Notes under the pieces: generated by a model
Seen by the model: only the letters and a program-made list of their open reading frames with translations
The model's database searches: none
Told to the model about the DNA's origin: nothing
Made by a program: the position numbers and the translations under genes
Origin: Gymnothorax reevesii
Lineage: Eukaryota > Chordata > Actinopteri > Anguilliformes > Muraenidae
Length of the DNA stretch: 64,000 nt
Reading direction: 5' to 3'
Assembly (NCBI GenBank): GCA_029721435.1
Contig: CM056574.1
Location: forward strand, 7,706,001 to 7,770,000
Shown here: positions 46,188-55,534 of the stretch, piece after piece
How positions within the stretch are numbered: the first letter of the stretch is position 1
Layout of the letters: every line of letters starts with the position of its first letter

Positions 46188-46364
46188 TTATATTGTTTCT
46201 CATCAAATACATTTATGGGTTTGCTCAAAACTGTTTGTAAATACTGTTATCCTCTGACTGTTAGAATTTTTTGTGATTGCCCATTGGCTCACTATTGTGT
46301 ATTCTACCATTTAGTCAAAAAGGCCATAACTCCCAAAAAGGTATTATGTTCTTAGATTGGACAC

Positions 46365-46700
46365 ACATTTTATCCATCCATCCATTCTCTATACCTCCTC
46401 TTTCTCACTGGGGTCACGGGGGGAGTTGGAGCTGATCCCAACTGACTCTTGGCGAAAGGCAGGGTCCCACCCTGTACAGCACACCAATCCATCGCAGGTC
46501 GCACACACCATTCACACACCATTCACTCACCATTCACTCACCATTCACTCTCTCATCGGCAATTAAGCGCCTCCAATTAGCCTGACATGCATGTCTTTGG
46601 ACTGTGGGAGGAAACCGGAGAACACGAGGAGAACATGCAAACTCCACACAGAAAGGCCCCAGACCAGATTTGAACCCATGACCTCCTTGCAGCGAGGCAG
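46365..46700 (-). mobile_element. V-SINE-like element
   Basis: On the minus strand it carries GGGTTCAAATC-type B-box sequence near 46671, TGTGTGGAGTTTGCATGTTC, TCCCACAGTCCAAAGACATG and a tail ending in repeated GGATGGAT (46373-46384 on the plus strand: ATCCATCCATCC). The conserved central domain and short tandem 3' tail are V-SINE features. An internal CACCATTCACTCA microsatellite lies at 46507-46550. Confidence 0.75.
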
Positions 46701-48333
46701 CAATGATAACGTTTTTATTTATTCGTTTATATATCTATTTACAAAATGTGTTTCCTCCAAGTTATTCTCTGTTGACGAGTGTCACCAACAGTCGTCATCT
46801 GGCTGGTGACATCACGCTTTTAAACTTAGACAAATGAACTACTATATCGAAAAAAAAAAAAAAAACAGGACTATTTTTGTAGACAGCCGCAGTTGTCCAC
46901 CACAAAAAAAAAAAAAAAAAATCAACACACAGCTGTGGCCAATTTACCTCCATCAAAATTCCCCGACATCCAGCCTCTGAGAGCAGCTTGATTAAAAGCG
47001 CAGCGGTCTATCATCCACACGACACGCGAGCTACGGGCCCGATCATTTTACGCTGGTCACGCCGGCGAACGCTTAATCTCAAAAACATGTAGATGTGTGA
47101 TTCATGGATCCAGCTTTCTAATCCGCTGCTCACTGCTGTGTTCAAAGCCTAATCGATCGCAGCCCCTGTCATCTTTCTCTACGGCCTCAGACATCCAGTC
47201 TTCAGTCACTCTACGGCCTCTGCGGATTCACGTATTAGGCCTTTTCTATGCTACTTCAGCACTGAGTCTACCCAAAAAACTGTACGATAATGATGATGAT
47301 GACGAAGATTATAATTATTTTAATGCAGATGAAGACATAAAAGAAGAAGATGATGAAGAATTGTCCGTATTGACCCAAAATTAGCCATGCTTTCTGGAAT
47401 ATTAAATCACATTTTTTGCTTAACCACACTGATGAAACATTTCGCTTATCGAGCCCGCACTCGGTGTAGAACACACACCGCTCACCTCCGCACCGCGGCC
47501 CCTTTTATTGAAAGTTAACTTAATTAGGCCGCATTTCAACCCCGCTATCACCGCCTTGTAATTGCTGTGCTATAATCACATCATTAGCGTATTATAAATT
47601 TTCTGAATCCGCCCTCACAAAAAGCCTCTCTTTGTGAGAAGGTTTCCACCTCTCTGACGGTCTCCGATTACTCACGGCGCTCTCAACGGCAGGAAGAAAC
47701 TCTCAAATTAAAAGGAAGAGACTCTCCGCATGTCTTTGAAAACGGGGTGAGACGAACAAGCCCAAGGCCTCGTCTCATCCGTGACCACAATCCAGCCTCT
47801 TCTCTCGCACCTGTCTCCACTGCACTCACCTGAAAACACCTCGGCTCGCTTTAAAACATGAATAGACCAAAAGACACATTTCCAAAAAATCAAACAAAAA
47901 AATCCCCCAAGCAGACCGTCCCACTGGTCTGTACGTCAAACTGAAAGCGGTCCGAGAGCAGACGTCCACTGTAATGAATAACACAAAGCCAACGGAGCGC
48001 CCTTGTCTCCCAGGCTGAGGTAATGCTGCTCCGCTCTAGGTCCAGCAGGCAGTTTTCAGAAGAGTTCTGCAGAAAAGATTTTGGTATGTACATGTGGCCC
48101 AATATGTTTACGTCCTCATTTTGCACATTGTCGTCTGATTAGGAAGAGCAAATTCGAGAGCCCAGATCTCTCAGCATTGTCCAGGCTGACTGGGACAAAG
48201 TAAAAAACTGTGGAAAGTTCTCTGATATTCTTTGTTCAGCAAAACAGCTAGTAGTTTTTTTGTATGAAAGAACAGCTTACCTCAGCGTTGATGAATTTCG
48301 TTGTTCACAGGGTCTTAAAGCCAAATCATTGAT
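46701..48333. other. Non-coding stretch, partly candidate conserved
   Basis: A runs at 46850-46865 and 46903-46921. An acidic-looking 95-aa frame at 47097-47384 arises from a GAT/GAA trinucleotide patch (47286-47360). 47470-47700 is unique with many TAATTA/CTTAATTAGG-type words. No exon recognised. Confidence 0.5.
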
Positions 48334-48337
48334 TTAA

Positions 48338-48683
48338 CTTCTTAAACTCCAGGGTCCCCCAATTGGGGGACCCTGAGACTCACCGCAGCAAAATACCTAC
48401 AACGCCGCGCTAATTAAGTAGCAATATAGTCATATTACACATCAAATGAAACAGGAGAGCCTCTGCTACAAGAATTTTTACATACACCAAGCACAACTCA
48501 AACGCCAAGCATATTAATGTTCAAATATCAAAATCCGAGTAGCGTCAGAAAATCAACCCTCTCTCCACATTTCCATGTCTCCCTCTCTGATACTTCATGC
48601 TACACAAACAGAGATATACTCTATTCATTTTGGGTATGTCATTTTCAAACAGAAACCTAAAAAAGAGGCTGGGGCTTAAGAGG
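48338..48683. mobile_element. piggyBac-type MITE, 346 bp, with subterminal palindrome
   Basis: TTAA on both sides (48334-48337 and 48684-48687). Inverted ends: left CTTCTTAAACTCCAG, right (reverse complement) CCTCTTAAGCCCCAG. A perfect 26-bp palindrome lies immediately inside the left end at 48350-48375 (half-site CAGGGTCCCCCAA). The interior is non-coding. Confidence 0.85.
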
Positions 48684-48687
48684 TTAA

Positions 48688-49095
48688 TATAGTTTCAAAT
48701 ATTCACAGCTCTTCATGTAGCATTTTTCAAAATTTTCATTTTTCAAAACTTTTTTATTATTTTTGTAGACATGGTTCCCTTCACTGAATTGAATTGCATG
48801 TCTCTGACTTGAGCGCAGAACTGCATGTTAAGCGAAGACGACAGAGATTACGCACCGAGAAGCACAACAGATGAGTTTCGGGTGTTCGGTCCAATCACTG
48901 CTTGAGGCTGACGCAGATGCAGCATTTAAAATCCTGCAATTATACAATCACTAATCACCATACCGAAGCTGATCAAATCATGTGCGCTACTCCACAATAC
49001 TCTACAAAACAACTCCATAAAAACAACACCTGACTGGATTTACAAACAGTTGAGCGCCATTCCACTTTCGACCAAACAACAAAGGAACTTTCGAG
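48688..49095. other. AT-rich non-coding stretch
   Basis: No feature recognised up to the eroded left edge of the Tc1 derivative. Confidence 0.5.
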
Positions 49096-49173
49096 AACAA
49101 ACTCATAAACTCACATCTGGAACTACGTACTTCACAAAAAAGTGTGAAATACCTGTAACTGAAAACATGTCTT

Positions 49174-50872
49174 CTCATCTCATCTCATCTTCTACCGCTT
49201 ATCCGGGGCCGGGTTGCGGGGGCAGCAGTCTAACCAGGGATGCCCAGACTTCCCTCTCCCCGGACACTTCCTCCAGTTCTTCCGGGGGTATCCCGAGACG
49301 TTCCCAGGCCAGCCGAGTGACATAGTCCCTCCAGCGTGTCCTGGGCCTTCCTCGGGGCCTCCTCCCGGTGGGGCATGCCCGGAACACCTTCCCAGGAAGG
49401 CGTCCAGGGGGCATCCGGTATAGATGCCCGAGCCACCCCAGCTGGCTCCTCTCGACGTAGAGGAGCAGCGGCTCTACTCTGAGCTCCTCACGGGTGACAG
49501 AGCTTCTCACCCCATCTCTAAGGGAGCGCCCCGCCACCCTGCAGAGGAAACCCATTTCAGCCGCTTGTATCCTAGATTTCGTTCTTTCGGTCATGACCCA
49601 TAGTTCCTGACCATAGGTGAGGGTAGGAACGTAGATTGACTGGTAAATCGAGAGCTTTGCCTTTCGGCTCAGCTCCTTCTTCACCACGACAGATCGGTAC
49701 AATGACCGCATTACTGCTGCCGCTGCACCGATACGTCTGTCAATCTCACGCTCCATCCTTCCCTCAGTCATGAACAAGAACCCAAGATACTTAAACTGCT
49801 CCACTTGAGGCAGGAGCTCTCCTCCAACCCGGAGGGGACTAGCCACCTTTTTCCAGTCGAGAACTATGGCATCGGACTTATAGTTGCTGATTCTCCTCCC
49901 AGCCGCTTTGCACTCAGCTGCAAACCGCCCCAGTACATGCTGAAGGTCCTGGTTTGAAGGAGCCAACAGGATAACATCATCCGCAAAAAGCAGAGATGAG
50001 ATCCGCTGGTCCCCGAATCGGACTCCCCTCCGGCCCCTGGCTGCGCCTAGAAATTCTGTCCATAAAGATAATGAACAGAACTGGTGACAAAGGGCAGCCC
50101 TGCCGGAGTCCAACATGCACCGAAAACAGGTCTGACTTACTGCCAGCAATGCGAACCCAGCTCCTGCTCCGGTCATACAGAGACCGCACGACCTTTAGTA
50201 AAGGGCCCGGACTCCATACTCCCGAAGCACCTCCCACAGGATGCCATGAGGGACACAGTCGAATGCCTTCTTAAAATCCACAAAACACATGTGAACTGGT
50301 TGGGCAAACTCCCATGAACCCTCAAGCACCCTGCAGAGGGTATAGAGCTGGTCCAGTGTTCCACGACCAGGACGAAAACCGCATTATTCCTCCTGAATCC
50401 AAGGTTCGACTATCGGCCGGATTCTCCACTCCAGCACCCTGGAATAGACTTTACCCGGGAGGCTGAGGAGTGTGATCCCCTATAGTTAGAGCACACCCTC
50501 CGGTCCCCCTTCTTAAAAAGAGGGACCACCACCCCGGTCTACCAGTCCAGAGGCACTGTCCCCAACTGCCATGCGATGCTGCAAAGGCGTGTCAACCAAG
50601 AAAGCCCTACAACATCCAGAGACTTGAGGTACTCAAGGCGGATCTCATCCACCCCCGGTGCCTTGCCACCAAGGAGCTTCTGAACTACCTCAGTGACTTC
50701 AGCCAGAGTGATGGACGAATCAGCCTCTGGGTCCCCAGCCTCTGCTTCCTCGATGGAAAGCGTGTCAGGGGGATTGAGGAGATCCTCAAAGTATTCCTTC
50801 CACCAGCCGACAATATCCCCAGTCGAAGTCAACAGGTCCCCACCTCCACTGTAAACAGTGTTGGCAGCTTTG
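49174..50872 (-). mobile_element. 5'-truncated RTE-type LINE (Rex3-like)
   Basis: Lies on the minus strand inside the Tc1 derivative. GTCTT occurs at both junctions (49169-49173 and 50873-50877), a short target duplication. The 3' end is a very short untranslated region after the stop codon, ending in GATGA tandem repeats (about 49174-49193), a tail style known for RTE/Rex3 elements. The endonuclease and 5' half are missing, as expected for incomplete reverse transcription. Confidence 0.85.
49196..50872 (-). pseudogene. Reverse transcriptase of an RTE-type LINE, broken
   Basis: In life this enzyme copies the element's RNA into nicked target DNA. In order on the minus strand: finger/palm part with KYFEDLLNPPDT-like and GGKAPGVDEIRLEYLKS motifs (50872-50539), a stop after PLDW, PLFKKGDRR, then in other frames QFTCVLW and GLRQGCPLSPVLF (about 50113-50075), then the catalytic FADD box in SSLLFADDVILL (49976-49987). 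The C-terminal region has YGQELWVMTERTKS, ERSQLGWLGHL and GRPRTRWRDYVTRL and terminates at 49196. At least one stop and three frame changes make it non-functional. The C-terminal pattern fits RTE/Rex3 better than L1 or L2; clade assignment is by eye. Confidence 0.88.
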
Positions 50873-51694
50873 GTCTTATATTCTGGTTTCTTCAAGGTAG
50901 CCACCCTTTGCTCTGATTACTGCTTTGCACACTCTTGGCTTTCTCTTGATGAGCTTCAAAAGGTCGTCACCTGAAATGGTTTTCACTTCACAGGTGTGCC
51001 TTGTCAGGGTTAATTAATGGAATATCTTGGCTTATCAATGGGGTTGGGACCATCAGTTGTGTTGTGCAGAAGTCAGGTTGATACACAGCTGACAGCCCTA
51101 TTGGACAACTGTTAGACTCATACATAATTTCACGCGTTCATTCATAGTTTTGATACCTTCAGTGAGAATCTACAATGTAAATAGTCATGAAAATAAAGGA
51201 AACGCATTGAATGATAAGGTGTGTCCAAACTTTTGGTCTGTACTGTATATATATTATAGATATGAAGAGTATGTTTCCAAAACACACTGGGTCTCATTCA
51301 TGAAATGTTAGTAAATTTGTGTGTAGATCTGCACATAGAAGCCTACGCTCCTAAAAACCTACTCTGGATTCATGAACGCCGCGGGAAACTCAGATCTGAT
51401 CGTAAACACGTGTATGATCATGAATGCCAATCCACTGTAAAGTGACAGCGCGCTCCCAGTAATCAGCTATTAGCATAAATCCCCGCCCATGACTTGCCAA
51501 TGACCACCATATAAGGAGGTGTAGATGCATCCAGTCGACCAGTCAGTGATGGCGCAAACAAAGAAAGGAAGAATTTTTCAGAAGGGGAGATAGAAATAAT
51601 TTTGGGTGAAGTGGAGTTAAGAAAAAACATGTTAATTTCATCTGTTAGCAGTGGTGTGACGGGGACAGGAAAAGCTAAAGCCTGGAGGGAGGTG

Positions 51695-52332
51695 CCCATG
51701 GAGGTAATGTAACCGAACTGGAGAGAGCGAGAAAGTCCGACCCGTATGACTTTCAATGGGAGATGCCAGGCTTGCTACTTCAGCCCAGGAAGTATGGATT
51801 TGACCGACGCCATCTATAAAAATGGCGTTCCATGGGTGCTTATTTCCAGCACCATTTCATAAGATTGCCAATCTGATTGCACAGCACAAATAGCCAAGAA
51901 AATGTGCCGTCTGTGCGGATTGGCGAATGTCTTCGAGGGGAAATGACGAGCAACGATGTTGTTCTGGGACGCACACGCGCTATACACTCATTGGCTGAAC
52001 TGCTGCAGTCAGAGCAACAGCTGGACAACCAACCTCGTGCACAAGCTGTCATCAAGCTCTTATTTTACAGGGCCTCTTGAAAACATTGAACGGTAGCGTC
52101 AGACAAAGAGCAAAATAATGAAGGATTATCGAATACATTTTCTTTTGTTTTCGCTTTATTTGGCAAAAAAAAAAAAAAAAAAAGCACACTTTTCAATTGG
52201 TGTATATGGCGCTCGCGCATGTTTGGCCACAAAATTATGCCCTTGGGAAACACGGAAGCAGGAAGCTAACATGCTAACTGGCTGAAGCAAAGGTGCTTCC
52301 TCATTCTCTCTGGTTCTATTATATATCTCTAT
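51695..52332. mobile_element. Unassigned non-autonomous DNA transposon inside the MYB-like gene
   Basis: GGAGGTG is present at both junctions (51688-51694 and 52333-52339), a 7-bp and possibly 8-bp target duplication. The ends look inverted: left CCATGGAGGTAATGTAACCG then AACTGGAGAGAG, right (reverse complement) CCATAGAGATATATAATAGA then ACCAGAGAGA. The interior has a 67-aa plus frame (51877-52080) I do not recognise and an A run at 52168-52183. The superfamily is uncertain: hAT- or P-like target length. Confidence 0.6.
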
Positions 52333-52530
52333 GGAGGTGACAGATTAATGTTGTCTCTGCAGTCCAAAGAACCAGGTCTGAGGAGAAGCGTAAATGGTTT
52401 GACATGAAACTGGAGGCAAAGAAACGCATAAGCGCACAAAAAATACTTCAGCCTCAGGAGGAGGAGACTCGGTCACCACTATCAACTGCAGACGAGCGCA
52501 TCGCTGCAGACACCTGTCTTTCAGGAATTA

Positions 52531-52970
52531 TGCCCCGTTCACACATATCGCTACTCGCTCATCGCCCCTAGCTTCTCGCTAAAATTTTACTCGCCGATAG
52601 GAAAATTCTCTGCCGCTGGCGTAGGTTGCCATGGCTTCCCGATAGTTTACTTCCCACCGCAGAAGTGTCGTCGGGAAACAAGTTTTTGCTTCAGACATTA
52701 TGGTAGGAACCAATATTCTTGACGTAGTGTTCAAACGGTAGCTCTCTGTGGAACTGTCTGTTCTCGTCAACTGTCAATCATCTCTATCATACATTCCCAT
52801 TGGTAACTCGCTTCACTGAGAGTAAAAGATATTTTATGTCCGTACCCGCCCACATCGCATCGCTAGTCCTCAACTCGCCTGTCCTCGCCACATTCTGCTG
52901 GAACACGTTCACATTCTATCGACGGTTCTCGCTCAGAGATGTGCGAGTAGCGATATGTGTGAACGGGGCA
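52531..52970. mobile_element. PIF/Harbinger MITE, 440 bp, TTA target duplication
   Basis: Perfect 28-bp inverted ends starting TGCCCCGTTCACACATATCG then CTACTCGC. TTA occurs immediately outside each end (52528-52530 and 52971-52973), the 3-bp TWA target of PIF/Harbinger. No coding capacity. It sits within the MYB-like gene of another Harbinger element. The perfect ends indicate a recent insertion. Confidence 0.93.
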
Positions 52971-53449
52971 TTATACCTGACGGAGACAGAGACGTGCCCC
53001 CGCTTTTATTTTTTATCATCATTTAACATGTAGAAAGAACTTATGATCTATTGAGTTGATTCACATAGATAATTCACAGTCATGAACTCAATCTAGATCT
53101 TAAACCCGCTAATTGCCTACAAATTTAACTAAATGTGCTATATTTTTTATTGTTTGTCATGTTTAGGCTAAATCACTTGTTTCAAAGGCATCTGCGTACT
53201 GTGCACTGAACAGAGCGCAATATGAATTAAAAAAGTAATTTCCAATAGTGACAAGCATTATTTGCAGTATGTGCATTCTTAAATTTACATAAGCACGACG
53301 TGTAACAGCAGCCATGTGTAGATTTTGTTAGTAGCCACGAAAAGATCGGAGCTACTAATATATTGATGAATCCGGAGATACATGCAAATTTCCGTCTGTG
53401 AACAGTTTACACACAAATTCTTTCTGCTCTTGTTTCATGAATGAGAGCC

Positions 53450-54856
53450 AAGAAGTCCCACAATTATAAAAATTGAGAAAGCACCATAGCCCTGTGCTTC
53501 TTGCACATGGTGCCAAATTCCATTTTAAGAAATTCATACGATAAGATGTATTGATGTTAGTTTGTGTTTTTATGTAAAATGCAAAAGGCGCCAACATAGA
53601 AAAGCTGATTGAATCAAAATGAGTAAAATGGATACATTGCGTTTTGGAAACAAACTATTTGTATCCTTTGGTTAGTTACATGAACTCACTGCTCGATTGC
53701 ACATCTTAGAATCCCTGCGACTATAAAGAATGCACACAGTTTAGCGCAGTGTTTAGTGTTCCCTCTGAATGGCCCTCATGATAAATGTAGGGTTGAGATT
53801 TCCCTGAGCTGCTCTCTGTGGGACCTGTCGAGCAAGAGTCATTAGGAGAATTCGGGACAGACCCCGCTGTAGAAGTACCCTTCACCCCTTTCTCTTTCTC
53901 TCGCTCTCGCTGAAATCTCTGCAGATCCCTCAGACAGATAACCGGCTTGACCCCGACCACAGCTGGTCATACGCTACCGCCGTTAAGCGCTGGGGGGTCA
54001 CAGTGACGACACTTACGACCGACCGCTGCGCATCTGACGATCGAATCACACAAAAACAAGTGCTGCTAACAGCAGAATATCACCCGAAACTGTGTCGCTA
54101 GATACCAAATAATACCCAAAACTGTGCCGTTAACAACCGAATAATACCAAAAATGCACTTTTAGCATCTTGACAGCATCCAAATATGTTCTGCTAGAAAC
54201 CAAATAAGACAGACACTTTCCCGTAAGTAAAGAAATAAGACAAACAAATGAGCTTTAAAATAATTAACTAGGCCAAAGTGAGACAACTGTGGTATCAGCA
54301 CACAAACAAGACTCACAATGTTGTTATCACAAAATGGCGCCACCAGCGGTGAACTAAGACTTATAACTGCTCTGTACACACAAAAATAAACATGATTGAA
54401 CTGAAACACCTACAAAAGGCACCCAAATGAGCAGGTAAACCTAAATAAGCCATGCTTCACTGTTAAAAGGTCAAAAGAGTCATGACTGCAGCCGTCAAAC
54501 CCACGTGCGACAAGTTTTATTGACAGAAAAAAGCAACCTAAAAAAAAACAAAAGTGTCGCCTACCCTCTAAGCTCATCCTCGGCACAGCCCAGGGGCGAC
54601 CGTGTGACTAATTCTGAACATGATTCAGCGCGGAATTACTCTCTGCCAACTAATTAAAGTGACTGCATTAATTACAATTACCAAAATTACAACTCGCTCT
54701 GCAAGTGCTCGCCATGATTACAGAGCAGGGGAGCCAAGGTGGGCGCAGTGATCTACGGCGTCTCGTCGCCGTGGCGACAGCTTCTGACTCAGGTCGGCCC
54801 TCTGAGGCTTTCCTGAGATTTTAACAGGGCAATGAGCTGCAGGGCACTTTGTATAT
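53450..54856. other. Non-coding stretch with a degenerate ~39-bp repeat
   Basis: Between about 54060 and 54215 phrases like GAAACTGTGTCGCTAGATACCAAATAATACC, AAACTGTGCCGTTAACAACCGAATAATACC and TGCTAGAAACCAAATAAGAC recur at about 39-70 bp spacing. The rest is unique without a recognised exon. Confidence 0.55.
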
Positions 54857-54874
54857 GCGCCCTCTAGGGGCTGG
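54857..54874 (-). promoter_or_regulatory. Candidate CTCF-binding site
   Basis: The reverse complement CCAGCCCCTAGAGGGCGC fits the CTCF core (CCxCTAGAGGGCGC) closely. It is in reverse orientation relative to the sites at 2789 and 37143. Confidence 0.5.
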
Positions 54875-55534
54875 AGAGGAGAGGAGACACAGAATGTGAT
54901 GAATCCACACGCAGGGTTTTAAATGACAGCTCTGACATTGAAAACACCCTAAAGAACACGCGCCGCTCATGAGAAACAGATATAGACATTTGGGAGGTTG
55001 TAATTGACACACAAGGGCTGTCTATAGACTGGTAACCAAGTCGACAGGGAATTTTACTGACGGTTAGATTTACTAGTGTCAATTAGCTCAGTGCAGCAGT
55101 TGGGCCCTTGGTGTAGGCCCTTAACCTGAGCGTTCTGTTGGAATCGGCTTCAAAGGAGTCCACTGACAAATGTTTCGTATACTTTTTGGAACAGTATGTC
55201 TGAAACAAATGTTCATGTAAGTGAAATAAACATGTTTATAAGTAGTTCTCATTCAGTTCAGAATACTAATGAAATATCAGGCTGCTAAAACAATGTTTTA
55301 TGTTTTATTTAAAGCTGTTAAAGGGGCTCAGGGAATCCTGGAACCCAAAGCAGAAGAGTAAAAGAGTTAACCAGTCCCTGCTTCATCTGATCAACTGCTG
55401 TTTCACATAAATTGTACTTATAATGATATAATAATGATATTCCTAAAATTTTGCATTCATTTTTTATTATTAAAGAGTATCAAATATTTGATATTTGTTT
55501 GAATCCTAACGCATATCTGTTATACAGCTTTGAT
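54875..55534. other. AT-rich non-coding stretch
   Basis: A short TTGGGCCCTTGGTGTAGGCCCTTAACC phrase near 55099, in parts resembling fish SINE bodies, is too small to assign. No gene. Confidence 0.5.

Larger units (their letters stand above)
49096..51245 (+). mobile_element. Tc1-derived MITE, split by an RTE insertion
   Basis: Right end AAGGTGTGTCCAAACTTTTG followed by GTCTGTACTG and TA (51246-51247), a common Tc1 terminus in fish. 50878-51245 contains the usual 5' untranslated words (TAGCCACCCTTTGCTCTG, CATCAGTTGTGTTGTGCAGA) joined directly to the 3' inverted arm (TTCATAGTTTTGATACC, TACAATGTAAATAGTC). The whole transposase gene is therefore deleted. 49096-49173 carries the corresponding left arm up to AAAACATGTCTT, which continues at 50878 (ATATTCTGGTTTCTTC). 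The outermost left terminus is eroded. Confidence 0.8.
51549..53026 (+). pseudogene. Harbinger MYB/SANT-like accessory protein, split by two insertions
   Basis: In PIF/Harbinger elements a MYB/SANT-domain protein binds transposon ends and brings the transposase to the nucleus. Piece 1 (51566-51694) encodes RKNFSEGEIEIILGEVELRK and AKAWREV, helix 1-2 of the domain; ATG at 51549 is out of frame by one base. Piece 2 (52337-52530) encodes VTD, then after a small deletion VVSAVQRTRSEEKRKWFDMK, LEAKKRI, and LSTADERIAA...LSGI. Piece 3 (52974-53026) continues PDGDRDVPP and stops. The breaks are a 638-bp insertion and a 440-bp MITE. If both inserts and one target copy each are disregarded, the pieces are consecutive in the family order. 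Confidence 0.78.
51289..53449 (+). mobile_element. PIF/Harbinger element carrying only a MYB-like gene
   Basis: Ends are inverted and related over about 90 bp: left GGGTCTCATTCATGAAA...AAATTTGTGTGTAGATCTG...GGATTCATGAA; right (reverse complement) GGCTCTCATTCATGAAA...GAATTTGTGTGTAAACTG...GGATTCATCAA. A TATA-like ATATAAGG near 51511 lies before the gene. Only the accessory MYB/SANT-like protein is present and no Harbinger transposase coding is seen, so the element is non-autonomous. A 3-bp target duplication could not be confirmed (ACT versus AAG). Two other transposons sit inside it. Confidence 0.72.

Noticed and set aside
47097..47384. 95-aa frame with an acidic Asp/Glu tail
   Set aside because: The acidic part is a GAT/GAA trinucleotide patch; the upstream part has no family signature.
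51877..52080. 67-aa frame as a host exon within the 51.7-52.3 kb insert
   Set aside because: It lies wholly within a sequence bounded by a target duplication and has no recognisable domain.
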